Origin: CAYVFC01 sp964450715
GTDB taxonomy: Bacteria; Myxococcota_A; Polyangia; Polyangiales; JAFGIB01
Assembly (NCBI GenBank): GCA_964450715.1
Contig: CAYVFC010000177.1
Coordinates: 1 to 15,279 of the forward strand
Direction: 5' to 3'
DNA: 15,279 bases
The notes under the pieces are model-generated. The model did not search any database, was not told the DNA's origin, and worked only from the letters and a program-made list of their open reading frames with translations. A program made the position numbers and the translations under genes. Each line of letters begins with the position of its first letter. Position 1 is the stretch's first letter. Positions 1 through 7,638 of the stretch are shown in pieces.

Positions 1-46
1 CCCCGGGCTCGCCCCGCCCGCGCCCCCCGGGCTCGCCCCGCCCGCG
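1..46. repeat. 24-bp tandem repeat, two copies
   Basis: Positions 1-22 and 25-46 carry the same 22 bases with a period of 24 bp. The array lies inside the partial lipoprotein gene and encodes a repeated Gly-Gly-Ala-Ser-Pro-type unit. It may continue beyond the left edge. Because the period is a multiple of three, changes in copy number would keep the reading frame. Confidence 0.75.
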
Positions 47-207
47 GTTCCCTGCCCGGCCGACCCCAGATGGCCGTCTTCGCCGGGCGCGGAGCCGCTC
101 GACGCCGGCTCGACCCATCCGTCGCCTTCCAAAGGCGCGCCGCCCGCGTCGCAGCCGAAAAAGAAGATAATCGCCATGGATGATACGAGTAAAGGATTTT
201 TATTCAT
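1..207 (-). CDS. Lipoprotein with Gly/Ala-rich linker, N-terminal part (cut by window edge)
   Basis: The gene enters from the left edge on the minus strand and only its first 69 codons are present. The protein begins MNKNPLLVSSMAIIFFFGC, a short lipoprotein signal peptide (Lys3, hydrophobic core, FFGC lipobox, Cys19). A low-complexity Gly/Ala/Ser/Pro stretch follows, ending in two copies of an eight-residue GGASPGGA-type unit encoded by a 24-bp DNA repeat. I chose the ATG at 207 because the ATG at 177 would leave a signal peptide too short, the codon just upstream is a TAA stop, and AGGGG lies upstream at good spacing. The start is 12 bp after the stop of the preceding lipoprotein gene, so the two are probably co-transcribed. 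The functional domain lies outside the window, so no role can be assigned. It is most likely another surface-anchored protein like its neighbours. Confidence 0.72.
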   Translation of the reverse strand, partial: MNKNPLLVSSMAIIFFFGCDAGGAPLEGDGWVEPASSGSAPGEDGHLGSAGQGTAGGASPGGAGGASPG

Positions 208-219
208 TTATCATCCCCT

Positions 220-1047
220 TTACTCGACGATCTCGATGCAGCACCCCTGCAGGCAGTAGTACCCGGTTGGACAGGACGCGGTGCTCGGGCACTGCTGCGC
301 CCCGTTGTCGCAGGCAAAGGGAGTCCCTCCGCTCGAGGATCCGCCGTCGGACGGCGGGGTCTCGGACCAGCAGTGGTCCGGAAGATCCGCTACCGTTTTA
401 CCCGGGCACAGCTCGCACTCCCCGCACTCGTTGTCGCACGCATCGGTGGGTACGCATTGCTGGCAGAGGTCGAGGTTGGTCTCGTCGCAATCGCCACCGA
501 TGATCACGTTGACCGCGGAACCGTCCTGCCTGCGGATGGTGCAGCAGCCAAAGCAGTCGCAACCGCTGGGGGTGCGCGGCTCGCAGAAGGCGATGCACTG
601 ATCGGTGACCCGGCAGTCGGGATGGCCCTGGTCCAGGGCGCCGGTCAGGCAATCGGTGGAGTAGCGACACCCGTCGTTGCCCGCGCCCGAGTCCCCGTCG
701 AAGAAGCAGTCCTGCCACTTGGGATCGCGGTTGTCGCCGGGAATACCGGTAGCAAAGGTGCCCTCGTCGTTGTCGAGCGGGCCGGTGCATTCCATGTCGA
801 AGCCGTCTGCCATACCGTCGCCGTCGTCGTCGACGCCGTTGGCGCACTGGCAGGGGCCCCCGTCGCATAGCTGGAGTTCCTCGGGGACGATCCACCCGGG
901 ATCGACCACACCGAGCTGATCGGCGAAGCCGTCCGCGCCCGCGGTTTCGCCGCTGCTCGCCCCGGCATTCCCTCTTTCGTCCGCGCTACAGGCAACGAAA
1001 AAAAAGAATGCTGAGAAGACTGTCAGATGGCTTCGTATCGTTTTCAT
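220..1047 (-). CDS. Cys-rich secreted lipoprotein with Asp-rich (calcium-binding-like) motif
   Basis: This 275-residue protein starts with a lipoprotein signal peptide (MKTIRSH, then a Phe-rich core, lipobox FVAC, Cys20). A short acidic Gly/Ala linker leads to a region with about 29 cysteines in total. Around residues 68-80 the motif CANGVDDDGDG resembles the Asp-rich calcium-binding loops of MopE-like and thrombospondin-type repeats. Further on are CxC and CC clusters (GCDCFGCC near residue 160) and a Cys-rich tail (near 245-272), separated by a Gly/Ser linker. The many cysteines suggest a disulfide-stabilised extracellular module. I do not recognise a named family over the full length. It lies 302 bp after the beta-propeller lipoprotein gene and 12 bp before another lipoprotein gene on the same strand. 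Upstream of the ATG only a weak GGAA is seen as ribosome binding site. Confidence 0.8.
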   Translation of the reverse strand: MKTIRSHLTVFSAFFFFVACSADERGNAGASSGETAGADGFADQLGVVDPGWIVPEELQLCDGGPCQCANGVDDDGDGMADGFDMECTGPLDNDEGTFATGIPGDNRDPKWQDCFFDGDSGAGNDGCRYSTDCLTGALDQGHPDCRVTDQCIAFCEPRTPSGCDCFGCCTIRRQDGSAVNVIIGGDCDETNLDLCQQCVPTDACDNECGECELCPGKTVADLPDHCWSETPPSDGGSSSGGTPFACDNGAQQCPSTASCPTGYYCLQGCCIEIVE

Positions 1048-1349
1048 GCTTGGTTCGCTGACTTCCGAAAGGGTGCCGGTCCCGCCGCACGCCGGTTCCG
1101 GCCGCGCGGCAGCTCCCCGTTGTTATTCGAGAAGATGGGGGCGGTTCACGTCCGTCAAAAAGGGGCCATCCTTGGCGACATACCTCGACGTGTACTGTGG
1201 TGTGAGCACGTATGGAGGTTGATAAAAAATCGAACACACCCGAAAAATATCCGACCCGTGCGGTTATCCATCGGGAGGACAGAGCAGGGGGGGTGTCCAA
1301 AAACCGAAAAAGTTCAAGTGCTTATGTGCGGCGTCGATGAATCCCCGCG
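1048..1349. other. Intergenic spacer between two co-oriented lipoprotein genes
   Basis: These 302 bp separate the stop of the beta-propeller gene from the start of the Cys-rich lipoprotein gene, both on the minus strand. The stretch at 1210-1240 is AT-rich compared with its surroundings. A TTGACG hexamer lies on the minus strand near 1152-1157 but no good -10 follows at 16-18 bp. No strong hairpin with a T-run and no plausible gene were found. The length suggests that the Cys-rich gene has its own promoter, but I cannot place it. Confidence 0.45.
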
Positions 1350-2465
1350 TCAGAAGATGTCGGTGAAGCGAAGGAGCTGCCCGGCGTTCGCGTCGCACAC
1401 CCAGATGTTGTCGTAGGGATCGGCGGCCACGCAGCTCGAGTTGGTCGAGGGCGCGGTGGGCAGCGCGGCCAGCTCGGTGAGCGTGCCGTCCGCGGCCACG
1501 CCCGCCACCGTCAGCTTCCCCTGGGTGCTGCCGTTGAGATAGAGGTGGGACAGGTCCGCGTTGTAGGCGATGATATCCACGCCGCCGCCGGCACTCAGCG
1601 TGGACAGCGTGGCGCCGTCCGTCGCGTTCAGCGCCACGGCCTTTCCCTCGGCGCAGCCCACGAAGAGTCGCTGGTTGGCCTCGTCCAGCGCCAGGCCCAG
1701 CGAGAGCGAGCAACCGTTACTCCAGCGCGCGGTCTCGGTCCGCGAGGCGGTGTCGATGCTCATGGTCTGCCCGAGAAAGGTGTTGGTGTACGCCACCGCG
1801 CCGCTCGCCTCCACGACCATCGACTCCGGCCCGCCGGCGACCGCCATCTCGCCGTCGGCCTGAAGCGAGGGCGGGTCCCCGTCGCCGAGCGCGAAGATCT
1901 CGAAGCGCCCCGAGGTGGGCTGGGTCACCCAGATCTCGCGGGTCAGCGGGACGTAGCGCACGTAGTCGGGCGAGCCGCCCAGGGCAACCGAACCGAGCTT
2001 GTCGCCGCTATCCGGATCGATCTGCTGTAACTGCAGCTCGGTGCGATCTATGGCGTATACCAGTCCCTCGGCCTCGATGGCCGAGGTGGTTCCGAAATCG
2101 TGCCCGCTCACGTAGGTGTCGGTGGTGGCGAACTCGCCGAGCCGGGTCATCTTCTCGGTGAGCGGATCGACCAGCCCGACGAAGCCCGCACGCCCGGCCG
2201 GCACGAGCAACCGGTCGAGCGCGGCCGAGTATTGCAGGTCATCGAAACCGATGCCCACGGTGCCGTCTCCCAGCACCAGGGTGGAGCTGTCCGGGCGCTC
2301 GGGCGCGGCCGCGTCTCCGCCCGCGTCCTCCGGCCCGGGCAACGCGCCGTCGGTATCGTCGGCCGCGCCGTCCGTGTCGTCCGCGTTCGAGCAACCCATC
2401 ACCAGAGCGCAGCCCGCCGCCACTGCGACCGCCGCGCTCGACCAGGGGTACGAGCTTATCGCCAT
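1350..2465 (-). CDS. Beta-propeller-like (YncE/SMP-30 type) lipoprotein
   Basis: The 371-residue protein has a hydrophobic N-terminus with lipobox LVMGC (Cys25) and an acidic linker rich in Asp, Gly and Ala (about 26-60). The remainder is a series of beta-strand-rich segments typical of YncE/SMP-30-like propellers: VYAIDRTELQ, IWVTQPTSGRFEIF, RLFVGCAEGKAVAL, and a final WVCDANAGQLLRF blade. Such folds in other proteins often bind ligands or partners at the cell surface, but no catalytic residues stand out here. The signal peptide is odd because its first ten residues contain no Lys or Arg. AAGGA lies a few bases before the ATG. It follows the VWA lipoprotein gene by only 21 bp, so an operon is likely, and the two proteins may act together on the outer surface. 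The specific function is unknown. Confidence 0.82.
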   Translation of the reverse strand: MAISSYPWSSAAVAVAAGCALVMGCSNADDTDGAADDTDGALPGPEDAGGDAAAPERPDSSTLVLGDGTVGIGFDDLQYSAALDRLLVPAGRAGFVGLVDPLTEKMTRLGEFATTDTYVSGHDFGTTSAIEAEGLVYAIDRTELQLQQIDPDSGDKLGSVALGGSPDYVRYVPLTREIWVTQPTSGRFEIFALGDGDPPSLQADGEMAVAGGPESMVVEASGAVAYTNTFLGQTMSIDTASRTETARWSNGCSLSLGLALDEANQRLFVGCAEGKAVALNATDGATLSTLSAGGGVDIIAYNADLSHLYLNGSTQGKLTVAGVAADGTLTELAALPTAPSTNSSCVAADPYDNIWVCDANAGQLLRFTDIF

Positions 2466-2486
2466 GTTGTCCTTCCCTTCCTTTGC

Positions 2487-3818
2487 TTACTCGATGAGCA
2501 AGGTGCCGCAGCCGAGCAGGATGTCGATCCGGCCCGTGGGCGCTGCCTGGATGGTATCGCAGGTTTTTGGGCAGGCGACCATGCTCGCGGGGTTGTTCGG
2601 GTCGTCGTAGTGCCAGGCCAGCTGATCGCCGCAGCGGTCCGCCGAGTTCACCCGCCCGATGATCTGCTCGTCTCCGGCCACGCCGCTCGCCGAGAACTGG
2701 ATGTTGACCTTGTCTGGGTTGAACTGCTCGCCCGCCGGCGGTTCGGGAATCTCCCACTCGCACTCCAGCGCCTGCGGCTGCATCTGTATCTCGATCTGGG
2801 TGATGGTCTGCAACTCGGTGACCATGTCGCGGATCTGGTTCAGCGCGTCCAGGAAGGTGATCTGGCCCGTGCTCACGTTGCAGGCCCAGGTGGGGTCGGC
2901 CGGATCCGGGGTGCAGTCGCCGCCGCCGGCCATGGCGATCTGGTCGAGCAGGTTGAAGTCGGCCCCGGCCATGCCGATGGCGAAGGTCATCACCCCGTAG
3001 TTGTTGTAGGCGTCGGCCGCTATCCCGATCAGCACGTTCCAGTCCAGGTTGCAGGTGGTGGGTATACCATCCGTCACCAGAACCGCCACGCAGTCCTCGC
3101 CGTCCGGGTTGGCCACCGGGTCCTGCTTGAACCGCGTACAGAAGGCCGTCAGCCCGCGCAGGGCGCCCTCGATGGGCGTGAACGGATCGCCTCCCGCCCC
3201 GGGAAAATGAGCGGCCAGCGAAGCGGAGATGTTCGCGGCGTGACCGGGCAGCGTGCCCAGCGGCACCTCGGGCGTGTCATAGCCGGCGCCGGTGGCGCAG
3301 TCCCCGCCCGGCAGCGCGAAGTACTGCAGGGCGATATCGATGTTGGTCGAGGTCGGGTCGTTGACGAAGGCGTTGATCGAATCCACCGCCGTCTGCCACT
3401 TGTTGGTTGCGCCGGACTGCTCGTTCATGCTCCACGACTGGTCCTGCATGAGGTAGATGGCCACGGGAGAGCCCACCACCACCTCGACCTGCACCTCGGT
3501 AGGCACCTCTACTTCTACCTGCTTGGCCTCGGTGCTGAAGGACGCGCAGGCCTTGTCGATGCCGGAGTCGGTGGCGGTCCAGTCCGTTCCGCCCGTCCCG
3601 CCGGAATACGAGGCGACCGTGCCGGCGAACCCGGCCGCGCCCGCGCCTCCGCCGGCCATGCCCCGTTCGCCCCCGCCGGCCGAGCCGTTGTACGAGACCC
3701 CAGGCCCCAACCCGTCGTTCGTACCCCCGCCCTCGGCAGAGCAGCCCACCAGCGCGCAAAGCGCCGCGAACGCCGCCACGGCCGCGGCGCGCGGTCCCTT
3801 TTTTACCGGCCTGTCCAT
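2487..3818 (-). CDS. von Willebrand factor A (VWA) domain lipoprotein
   Basis: The protein has 443 residues. It starts with a basic N-region (MDRPVKKGPR), a hydrophobic core and lipobox LVGC (Cys26), followed by a Gly/Ala/Ser-rich linker to about residue 80. The VWA domain begins near residue 117. Its metal-ion-dependent adhesion site is complete: D126-x-S128-x-S130 (DQSWS), T214 (PFTPIEGAL) and D250 in VTDG. VWA domains with intact MIDAS bind protein or matrix ligands through a divalent cation. The C-terminal part (about 345-443) carries six or so cysteines (GCGTLLIE end) and is otherwise unassigned. AGGGG lies 8 bases before the ATG. It is first in the leftward lipoprotein group, and the propeller gene begins 21 bp after its stop. 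A surface adhesion or scaffolding role is an inference. Confidence 0.88.
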   Translation of the reverse strand: MDRPVKKGPRAAAVAAFAALCALVGCSAEGGGTNDGLGPGVSYNGSAGGGERGMAGGGAGAAGFAGTVASYSGGTGGTDWTATDSGIDKACASFSTEAKQVEVEVPTEVQVEVVVGSPVAIYLMQDQSWSMNEQSGATNKWQTAVDSINAFVNDPTSTNIDIALQYFALPGGDCATGAGYDTPEVPLGTLPGHAANISASLAAHFPGAGGDPFTPIEGALRGLTAFCTRFKQDPVANPDGEDCVAVLVTDGIPTTCNLDWNVLIGIAADAYNNYGVMTFAIGMAGADFNLLDQIAMAGGGDCTPDPADPTWACNVSTGQITFLDALNQIRDMVTELQTITQIEIQMQPQALECEWEIPEPPAGEQFNPDKVNIQFSASGVAGDEQIIGRVNSADRCGDQLAWHYDDPNNPASMVACPKTCDTIQAAPTGRIDILLGCGTLLIE

Positions 3819-4389
3819 CTATTCACCCCTGGCGCCTGTTAACCCGTTGTCGCTATGAGCCCTTCCTTCCAATCCGTTCGGCCCTTCAAACCGGTAGTAG
3901 GCGCCATACCCGGCAGTGGTCGGAAAAAAGTCCGTCCAGCCGGGCTTCCCGTGACCACCCAGTCACTAAGACGTCTTGTTCCTATGGTTCGACGACCTGG
4001 AGGCAACCGCGGAATAGGTGCGACAGGCAAAAGGAGTCGGGCATCCCGAGCGATCACGGCAATGGCGCTCCGGGGGGTATCTGCGGGTACGTGCGAGTCG
4101 GCAACGTCTCTACATGTGGGCGTATCTCGTGATCCGTTGGATTTCTCGCAATAACAGGACGGCCCGGGTTAATCGCCCGGCGTTTCGGTCGTGGGCGCTC
4201 GGATCGTTTTTCTGTCTTTTGATCGGCTAATCGATCTATCCCTTCAGCTTCAGGGTGAGATGGGCACTCGCGCGTTGGGAACCGACGACTTCGCCGATGT
4301 CCGAGGCGGATTCGGAGCTCGTGGTCTGTAGACTATTACTGGCACCAGCCCGCGCGGGCCCTGCGGTCACCCCGATGCGAGCTTGCGTT
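3819..4389. other. Intergenic region upstream of the lipoprotein group
   Basis: This 571-bp stretch lies between the kinase stop codon and the VWA lipoprotein start, both on the minus strand. Short open frames exist on both strands but none has a ribosome binding site, codon bias or recognisable protein. Structures seen are a perfect 12-bp palindrome GCCCGCGCGGGC at 4348-4359, CCGGG-7 nt-CCCGG near 4164-4180, and GATCG-6 nt-CGATC near 4219-4235. None is followed by a convincing T-run in the transcribed direction, so no terminator is called. The promoter of the VWA gene should be here, but I cannot locate it from consensus hexamers. Confidence 0.5.
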
Positions 4390-6072
4390 CTATCCAGCCC
4401 CCTGGCGCTCCTCCATGCCGGATGCGGGCGGCCGGCCGTCGGTCAGCTCGGCGATGGCCAGCAGCAATTCATCGACGGTGACGGGCTTGCCGAGGAGCAT
4501 GTCGACGTTTTCCGGGACTTCCTTCCCGTCGTTCATGACGGCGCCGAATCCGGTGAGCATGACAACCGGTGTGGACGGCGCCTTTCGCTTGACGGCGGCC
4601 GCCACCTCTTCGCCGGTAATGCCCGGCATGGCGCGGTCGGTGATGACGATGTCGAACGGCGCCCGGTCGAATGCCTCGAGAGCCTCCTTTCCGTTCGAAG
4701 CGATCGTCACCAGGTGGTTTTCTTCCTTCAGGATGCGATCCAGGACGACACGGCAGGATTCCTCGTCGTCCACCATGAGAATCCTCTTGGGTTTCGCCTG
4801 CAGGGAGACACCCGATATGCGATTCCCGGCAGCGGGTTGCCCCTCGACATGGGGGATGGATACGGCGACGGTCGTTCCCGCACCCGTCCCGCTCCGGACG
4901 TATATCGTTCCCCCGAGGCTGCGGACCGTCCCATAGACCATGGAGAGCCCGAGGCCCGTGCCGGTCAATCCCTTGGTCGTGTAAAAGGGCTCCAGGCACC
5001 TTCGCCTCACGTCCCGGGTCATCCCCGATCCGGTATCGCTGACCTCGAGCACGGCCTTGGAGGCGTTCGAGCGAGCCCGCACGGTGATCGCACCGCCCTC
5101 GGGCATGGCGTCCACCGCGTTGAAGATCAGGTTTACCAGTACCTCCCGCAACTGCGCGGCGCTCGCGTACGCCACGGGATTTCCCTCCACCTGCCTGTCG
5201 ACCGTCAGGACGATCCTTCTGGCTGTCATCTCGTCCTTCCATCGCGGCCGGGTCAGGGCGATGGACGTGTCGACAATCTCCTCGAGATCCACCCGCTCTC
5301 GTGCCGTGTCTTTCGGAGCGCCGCCGAAGTCGCAAAGCCTGCGCACGGTCTGCGCGGCATCGCGCGCTGCAGTGTGGATCTCGTTCAGCAGTTGCTCGGT
5401 GCGGCCCCTGTCGGCCAGCGCTTCGGGCTTCCTCATCAGGGTCTCGCAGTTCGCCAGAACCGGCATCAGCGCGTTGTTGAGGTTGTGCGCGATCCCGGCC
5501 GCCATCTGCCCCAGCGCGCTCAGCCGTTCCCGCTCGACGATCAACTGCTGCGCCTTCTGCAACTGACGGAGCGCCTCGGCAAGCCTGGTGTTGGTTTCCA
5601 CCTGCTCGCGCTCCATCTCCTTGCGTTCGGTGATATCGACCACCGCCGAGCGAAAGCCGATCGTTTTGCCGTCGCGCTTGACCGGGTGGGAGCGAATCAT
5701 GACCGGGAAAACGCTGCCGTCCCTGCGTTTCGCCGTGTACTCCTTCCACCGCGGCTCCTGTCCCTGCGCGATCCCCGCGAGGTTCTGGATCGCGGTCTCG
5801 TGGCACTCCGGCGCCATTATGTCGAAAGCGGTCTTGCCATGCCACGAGACCCCCGGTGGGTAGCCGAAGGTCTCCAGGGCGGCGCGGTTCGCGAAGGCGA
5901 GCCTGCCCTTCGTATCGAACTCGATCAGCGTCTCGGGAACAAGATCGATCAGCTCGCGAAGCCTCGAATCCATCTCGCCAACCACCCACTCCTTCGCGGA
6001 GGAAGCCGACCCGTCGCTCGAAACGGCGTTCGGTTCCGCCGGCCCTTTGTCCGTTCGCTTTCCATAGCTCAT
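4390..6072 (-). CDS. PAS hybrid sensor histidine kinase with C-terminal receiver domain
   Basis: From the ATG at 6072 the protein has 560 residues. Order of domains: a PAS domain (about 37-150, ending in VVDITERKEMERE), a coiled linker, a HisKA dimerisation domain with phospho-acceptor H196 (GIAHNLNN), a HATPase domain with N-box N318, G1 DTGSGM (346-351), F-box PFYTTK and G2 GTGLGL (371-376), and a receiver domain (about 428-545) with acid pair D435/D436, phospho-acceptor D479 and K529. It lacks membrane segments, so in its present form it is cytoplasmic. The residue after H196 is Asn, not Glu/Asp, as in the HNxxN subgroup. No response regulator gene is adjacent, so its target is unknown. 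An in-frame TTG at 6087 lies inside the neighbouring insertion sequence and is rejected; without the IS a TAG stop lies three codons upstream of ATG 6072. The IS sits 8 bp from the start codon, so expression is probably altered and the protein may be N-terminally truncated. Confidence 0.9.
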   Translation of the reverse strand: MSYGKRTDKGPAEPNAVSSDGSASSAKEWVVGEMDSRLRELIDLVPETLIEFDTKGRLAFANRAALETFGYPPGVSWHGKTAFDIMAPECHETAIQNLAGIAQGQEPRWKEYTAKRRDGSVFPVMIRSHPVKRDGKTIGFRSAVVDITERKEMEREQVETNTRLAEALRQLQKAQQLIVERERLSALGQMAAGIAHNLNNALMPVLANCETLMRKPEALADRGRTEQLLNEIHTAARDAAQTVRRLCDFGGAPKDTARERVDLEEIVDTSIALTRPRWKDEMTARRIVLTVDRQVEGNPVAYASAAQLREVLVNLIFNAVDAMPEGGAITVRARSNASKAVLEVSDTGSGMTRDVRRRCLEPFYTTKGLTGTGLGLSMVYGTVRSLGGTIYVRSGTGAGTTVAVSIPHVEGQPAAGNRISGVSLQAKPKRILMVDDEESCRVVLDRILKEENHLVTIASNGKEALEAFDRAPFDIVITDRAMPGITGEEVAAAVKRKAPSTPVVMLTGFGAVMNDGKEVPENVDMLLGKPVTVDELLLAIAELTDGRPPASGMEERQGAG

Positions 6073-6076
6073 CCTG

Positions 6077-6080
6077 TTTA
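6077..6080. repeat. Target site duplication TTTA, left copy
   Basis: TTTA at 6077-6080 abuts the left end of the insertion sequence and is repeated at 7654-7657. A 4-bp duplication is the usual size for IS1380-family elements. Confidence 0.8.
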
Positions 6081-6095
6081 CCCCCAAGTTGCATA
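6081..6095 (+). repeat. Left terminal inverted repeat of the IS
   Basis: CCCCCAAGTTGCATA reads inward from the left end and matches 12 of 15 positions of the right end, including an exact GTTGCATA core of 8 bp. Read outward on the minus strand, its last bases plus the target duplication form GGGGGT seven bases before the kinase ATG. Confidence 0.8.
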
Positions 6096-6134
6096 AAAAC
6101 CTGCAATCTGTAGCCGAAAAAGCTTACGGGGCCT

Positions 6135-7577
6135 ATGAAAAAAGAGTATATAGTAAGTAATCACACAAACATATACTCTTTCCAAAGGCCACCGCAAGTG
6201 AAGTCCAGCAAAGCACATACCCACGCCAAATTCCACAAAATTCCTCGCCTGCATTTCTCCAGCGAGAAGAAACTTACCTCCTACGCTGGGATCGTTATTT
6301 TTCAGGCGCTTTTCGTCGCCGTCAATCTGCGCTCTCAGCTGAAACGATGCTTTCGACACCTCAAGGCGCAAACCATCTATGGTCACGCCTCGGTTGTGCT
6401 GCTGCTCGTCGTGCATTTGCTACTCGGGTTCCGGAGACTACGAGGCTTGGATTATTATCGCGACGACCTGCTGGTCGCACGCGTTGTCGGGTTGAGAACG
6501 TTGCCGGATGTCGCGACTGTTTCGCGGACATTGGCGAGTGCCGACGAGCAATCGGTCGCTCGGTATCGAAAGATGATTCGTGACGGAGTACTGGATAGAT
6601 TCGTTTCGGCGTCTATTCCACGAGTAACACTGGACTTTGACGGCTCGGTTCTTTCGACTTCCGGGCATTACGAAGGAACGGCTGTCGGATTCAACAAGAA
6701 GAAGAAAGGAGCGCGCTCGTATTATCCTCTTTTCTGCACGACGGCACAGACGGGGCAGTTTTTTGATGTATTACATCGTGCGGGAAACGTACACGATTCT
6801 AACGGGGCGTCGAAGTTCATCGACGAATGCTTCGCGCATTTGAAGAGTCGGCTGCCGCACGCGGTATTGGAAAGCCGATTTGACAGCGCTTTCTTCTCCG
6901 AGGAAGTGGTGGAAGTGCTGGAGAAAAGGGGTGTTTCGTTCACTTGCACGGTGCCGTTCGAGCGGCTGCTCGAGTTGAAAAGGATTGTCGAGGAACGACA
7001 GAGGTGGAATACGATAAACGAGAAGTGGTCGTACTTCGAATTCGACTGGAAACCGAAGAAATGGGAGAACAAATACCGCTTGCTGTGCTTGAGGCAACGC
7101 CGAACCGAACAGCAAAAGGGTCCGCTGCAGTTGGACCTGTTCGAGCCGAAGGATATTGCGTACGACTACAAGGTGGTGATGACGAACAAGAGCGAGTCGG
7201 CGAACAACGTCCTTCTTTTTCATAACGGTCGGGGTTCCCAGGAGAAGCTATTCGGGGAGGCCAAACAGCACGCGGCGTTGGACGTCATTCCGACTCGTCG
7301 CAAGATAGGCAACCAAATCTACATGCTATGCGCCATGCTCGCACATAACCTGGGGCGAGAGTTGCAGATGGCTACGAAGACGCAGTATCGTGGTACAGGC
7401 TTCAAACGTCCGACGCTATGGAATTTCGCGACGCTGGGTACGATTCGGCAGCATCTATTGCACAACGCCGGTTACCTGACGAATCCTCAGGGGGAATTGA
7501 CGCTTACCATGAGCGCCAACGATGCTGTTCGGTCGGACGTGATCGAATACCTCGACGCGCTCGACTCCGCCGCGTAG
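6135..7577 (+). CDS. IS1380-family transposase (DDE)
   Basis: The 480-residue protein matches the IS1380 family pattern: N-terminal FSSEKKLTSYAGIVIF, the DxD strand LDFDGS (D167/D169), a basic KKKKGARSYYPLF segment after it, ESRFDSAFFSEE (D250), and RGSQEKLFGEAK (E370), followed by the conserved C-terminal helix IYMLCAMLAHNLGREL. All three catalytic acids appear present, so the enzyme is probably active in cutting and joining the element's ends. It runs through almost the whole IS, the stop lying 76 bp before the right end. The start is uncertain: ATG 6135 has GGGG only three bases upstream and is followed at once by a strong inverted repeat, while GTG 6198 has AAAGG nine bases upstream and would give 459 residues, nearer the part conserved in the family. 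Confidence 0.93.
   Translation: MKKEYIVSNHTNIYSFQRPPQVKSSKAHTHAKFHKIPRLHFSSEKKLTSYAGIVIFQALFVAVNLRSQLKRCFRHLKAQTIYGHASVVLLLVVHLLLGFRRLRGLDYYRDDLLVARVVGLRTLPDVATVSRTLASADEQSVARYRKMIRDGVLDRFVSASIPRVTLDFDGSVLSTSGHYEGTAVGFNKKKKGARSYYPLFCTTAQTGQFFDVLHRAGNVHDSNGASKFIDECFAHLKSRLPHAVLESRFDSAFFSEEVVEVLEKRGVSFTCTVPFERLLELKRIVEERQRWNTINEKWSYFEFDWKPKKWENKYRLLCLRQRRTEQQKGPLQLDLFEPKDIAYDYKVVMTNKSESANNVLLFHNGRGSQEKLFGEAKQHAALDVIPTRRKIGNQIYMLCAMLAHNLGRELQMATKTQYRGTGFKRPTLWNFATLGTIRQHLLHNAGYLTNPQGELTLTMSANDAVRSDVIEYLDALDSAA
6141..6181 (+). repeat. Perfect 11-bp inverted repeat near the transposase start
   Basis: AAAGAGTATAT at 6141-6151 and ATATACTCTTT at 6171-6181 are exact reverse complements separated by 19 nt. 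The structure begins six bases after the first possible transposase start codon and ends just before AAAGG of the alternative GTG start. In RNA it would form an AU-rich hairpin. Such leader structures limit transposase translation in some other IS families; whether it does so here is an inference. It could also be a protein-binding site. Confidence 0.7.
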
Positions 7578-7638
7578 ACCTGTCACACCGACATTGGCGA
7601 GATCAAGCGGTCAGCAATTCGTTGTAAACCCGAAAAAG

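Noticed and set aside
2100..3842. Plus-strand open frame of 580 codons opposite the propeller and VWA genes
   Set aside because: Antisense shadow caused by high GC at third codon positions; no ribosome binding site or motif.
3855..4230. Short plus-strand open frames in the 571-bp spacer
   Set aside because: No ribosome binding site, no natural amino-acid composition, no motif; codon usage unlike neighbouring genes.
4160..4240. Hairpins CCGGG-CCCGG and GATCG-CGATC as terminators
   Set aside because: Five-bp stems without a following T-run in the direction of the kinase transcript.
6073..6087. TTG start for the kinase adding five residues (MGVNR)
   Set aside because: These codons come from the IS end and the target duplication; in the reconstructed site a TAG stop lies three codons before ATG 6072.
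4255..6096. Plus-strand open frame of 613 codons opposite the kinase gene
   Set aside because: It is the mirror of a well-supported kinase gene in GC-rich DNA; its protein is rich in Arg, Gly, His and Leu without any domain.
4469..6106. Minus-strand open frame overlapping the kinase in another frame
   Set aside because: Arg/Gly-rich product without motifs; it only matters because the frame upstream of the IS leads into it. Full overlap with the kinase makes it unlikely to be a gene.
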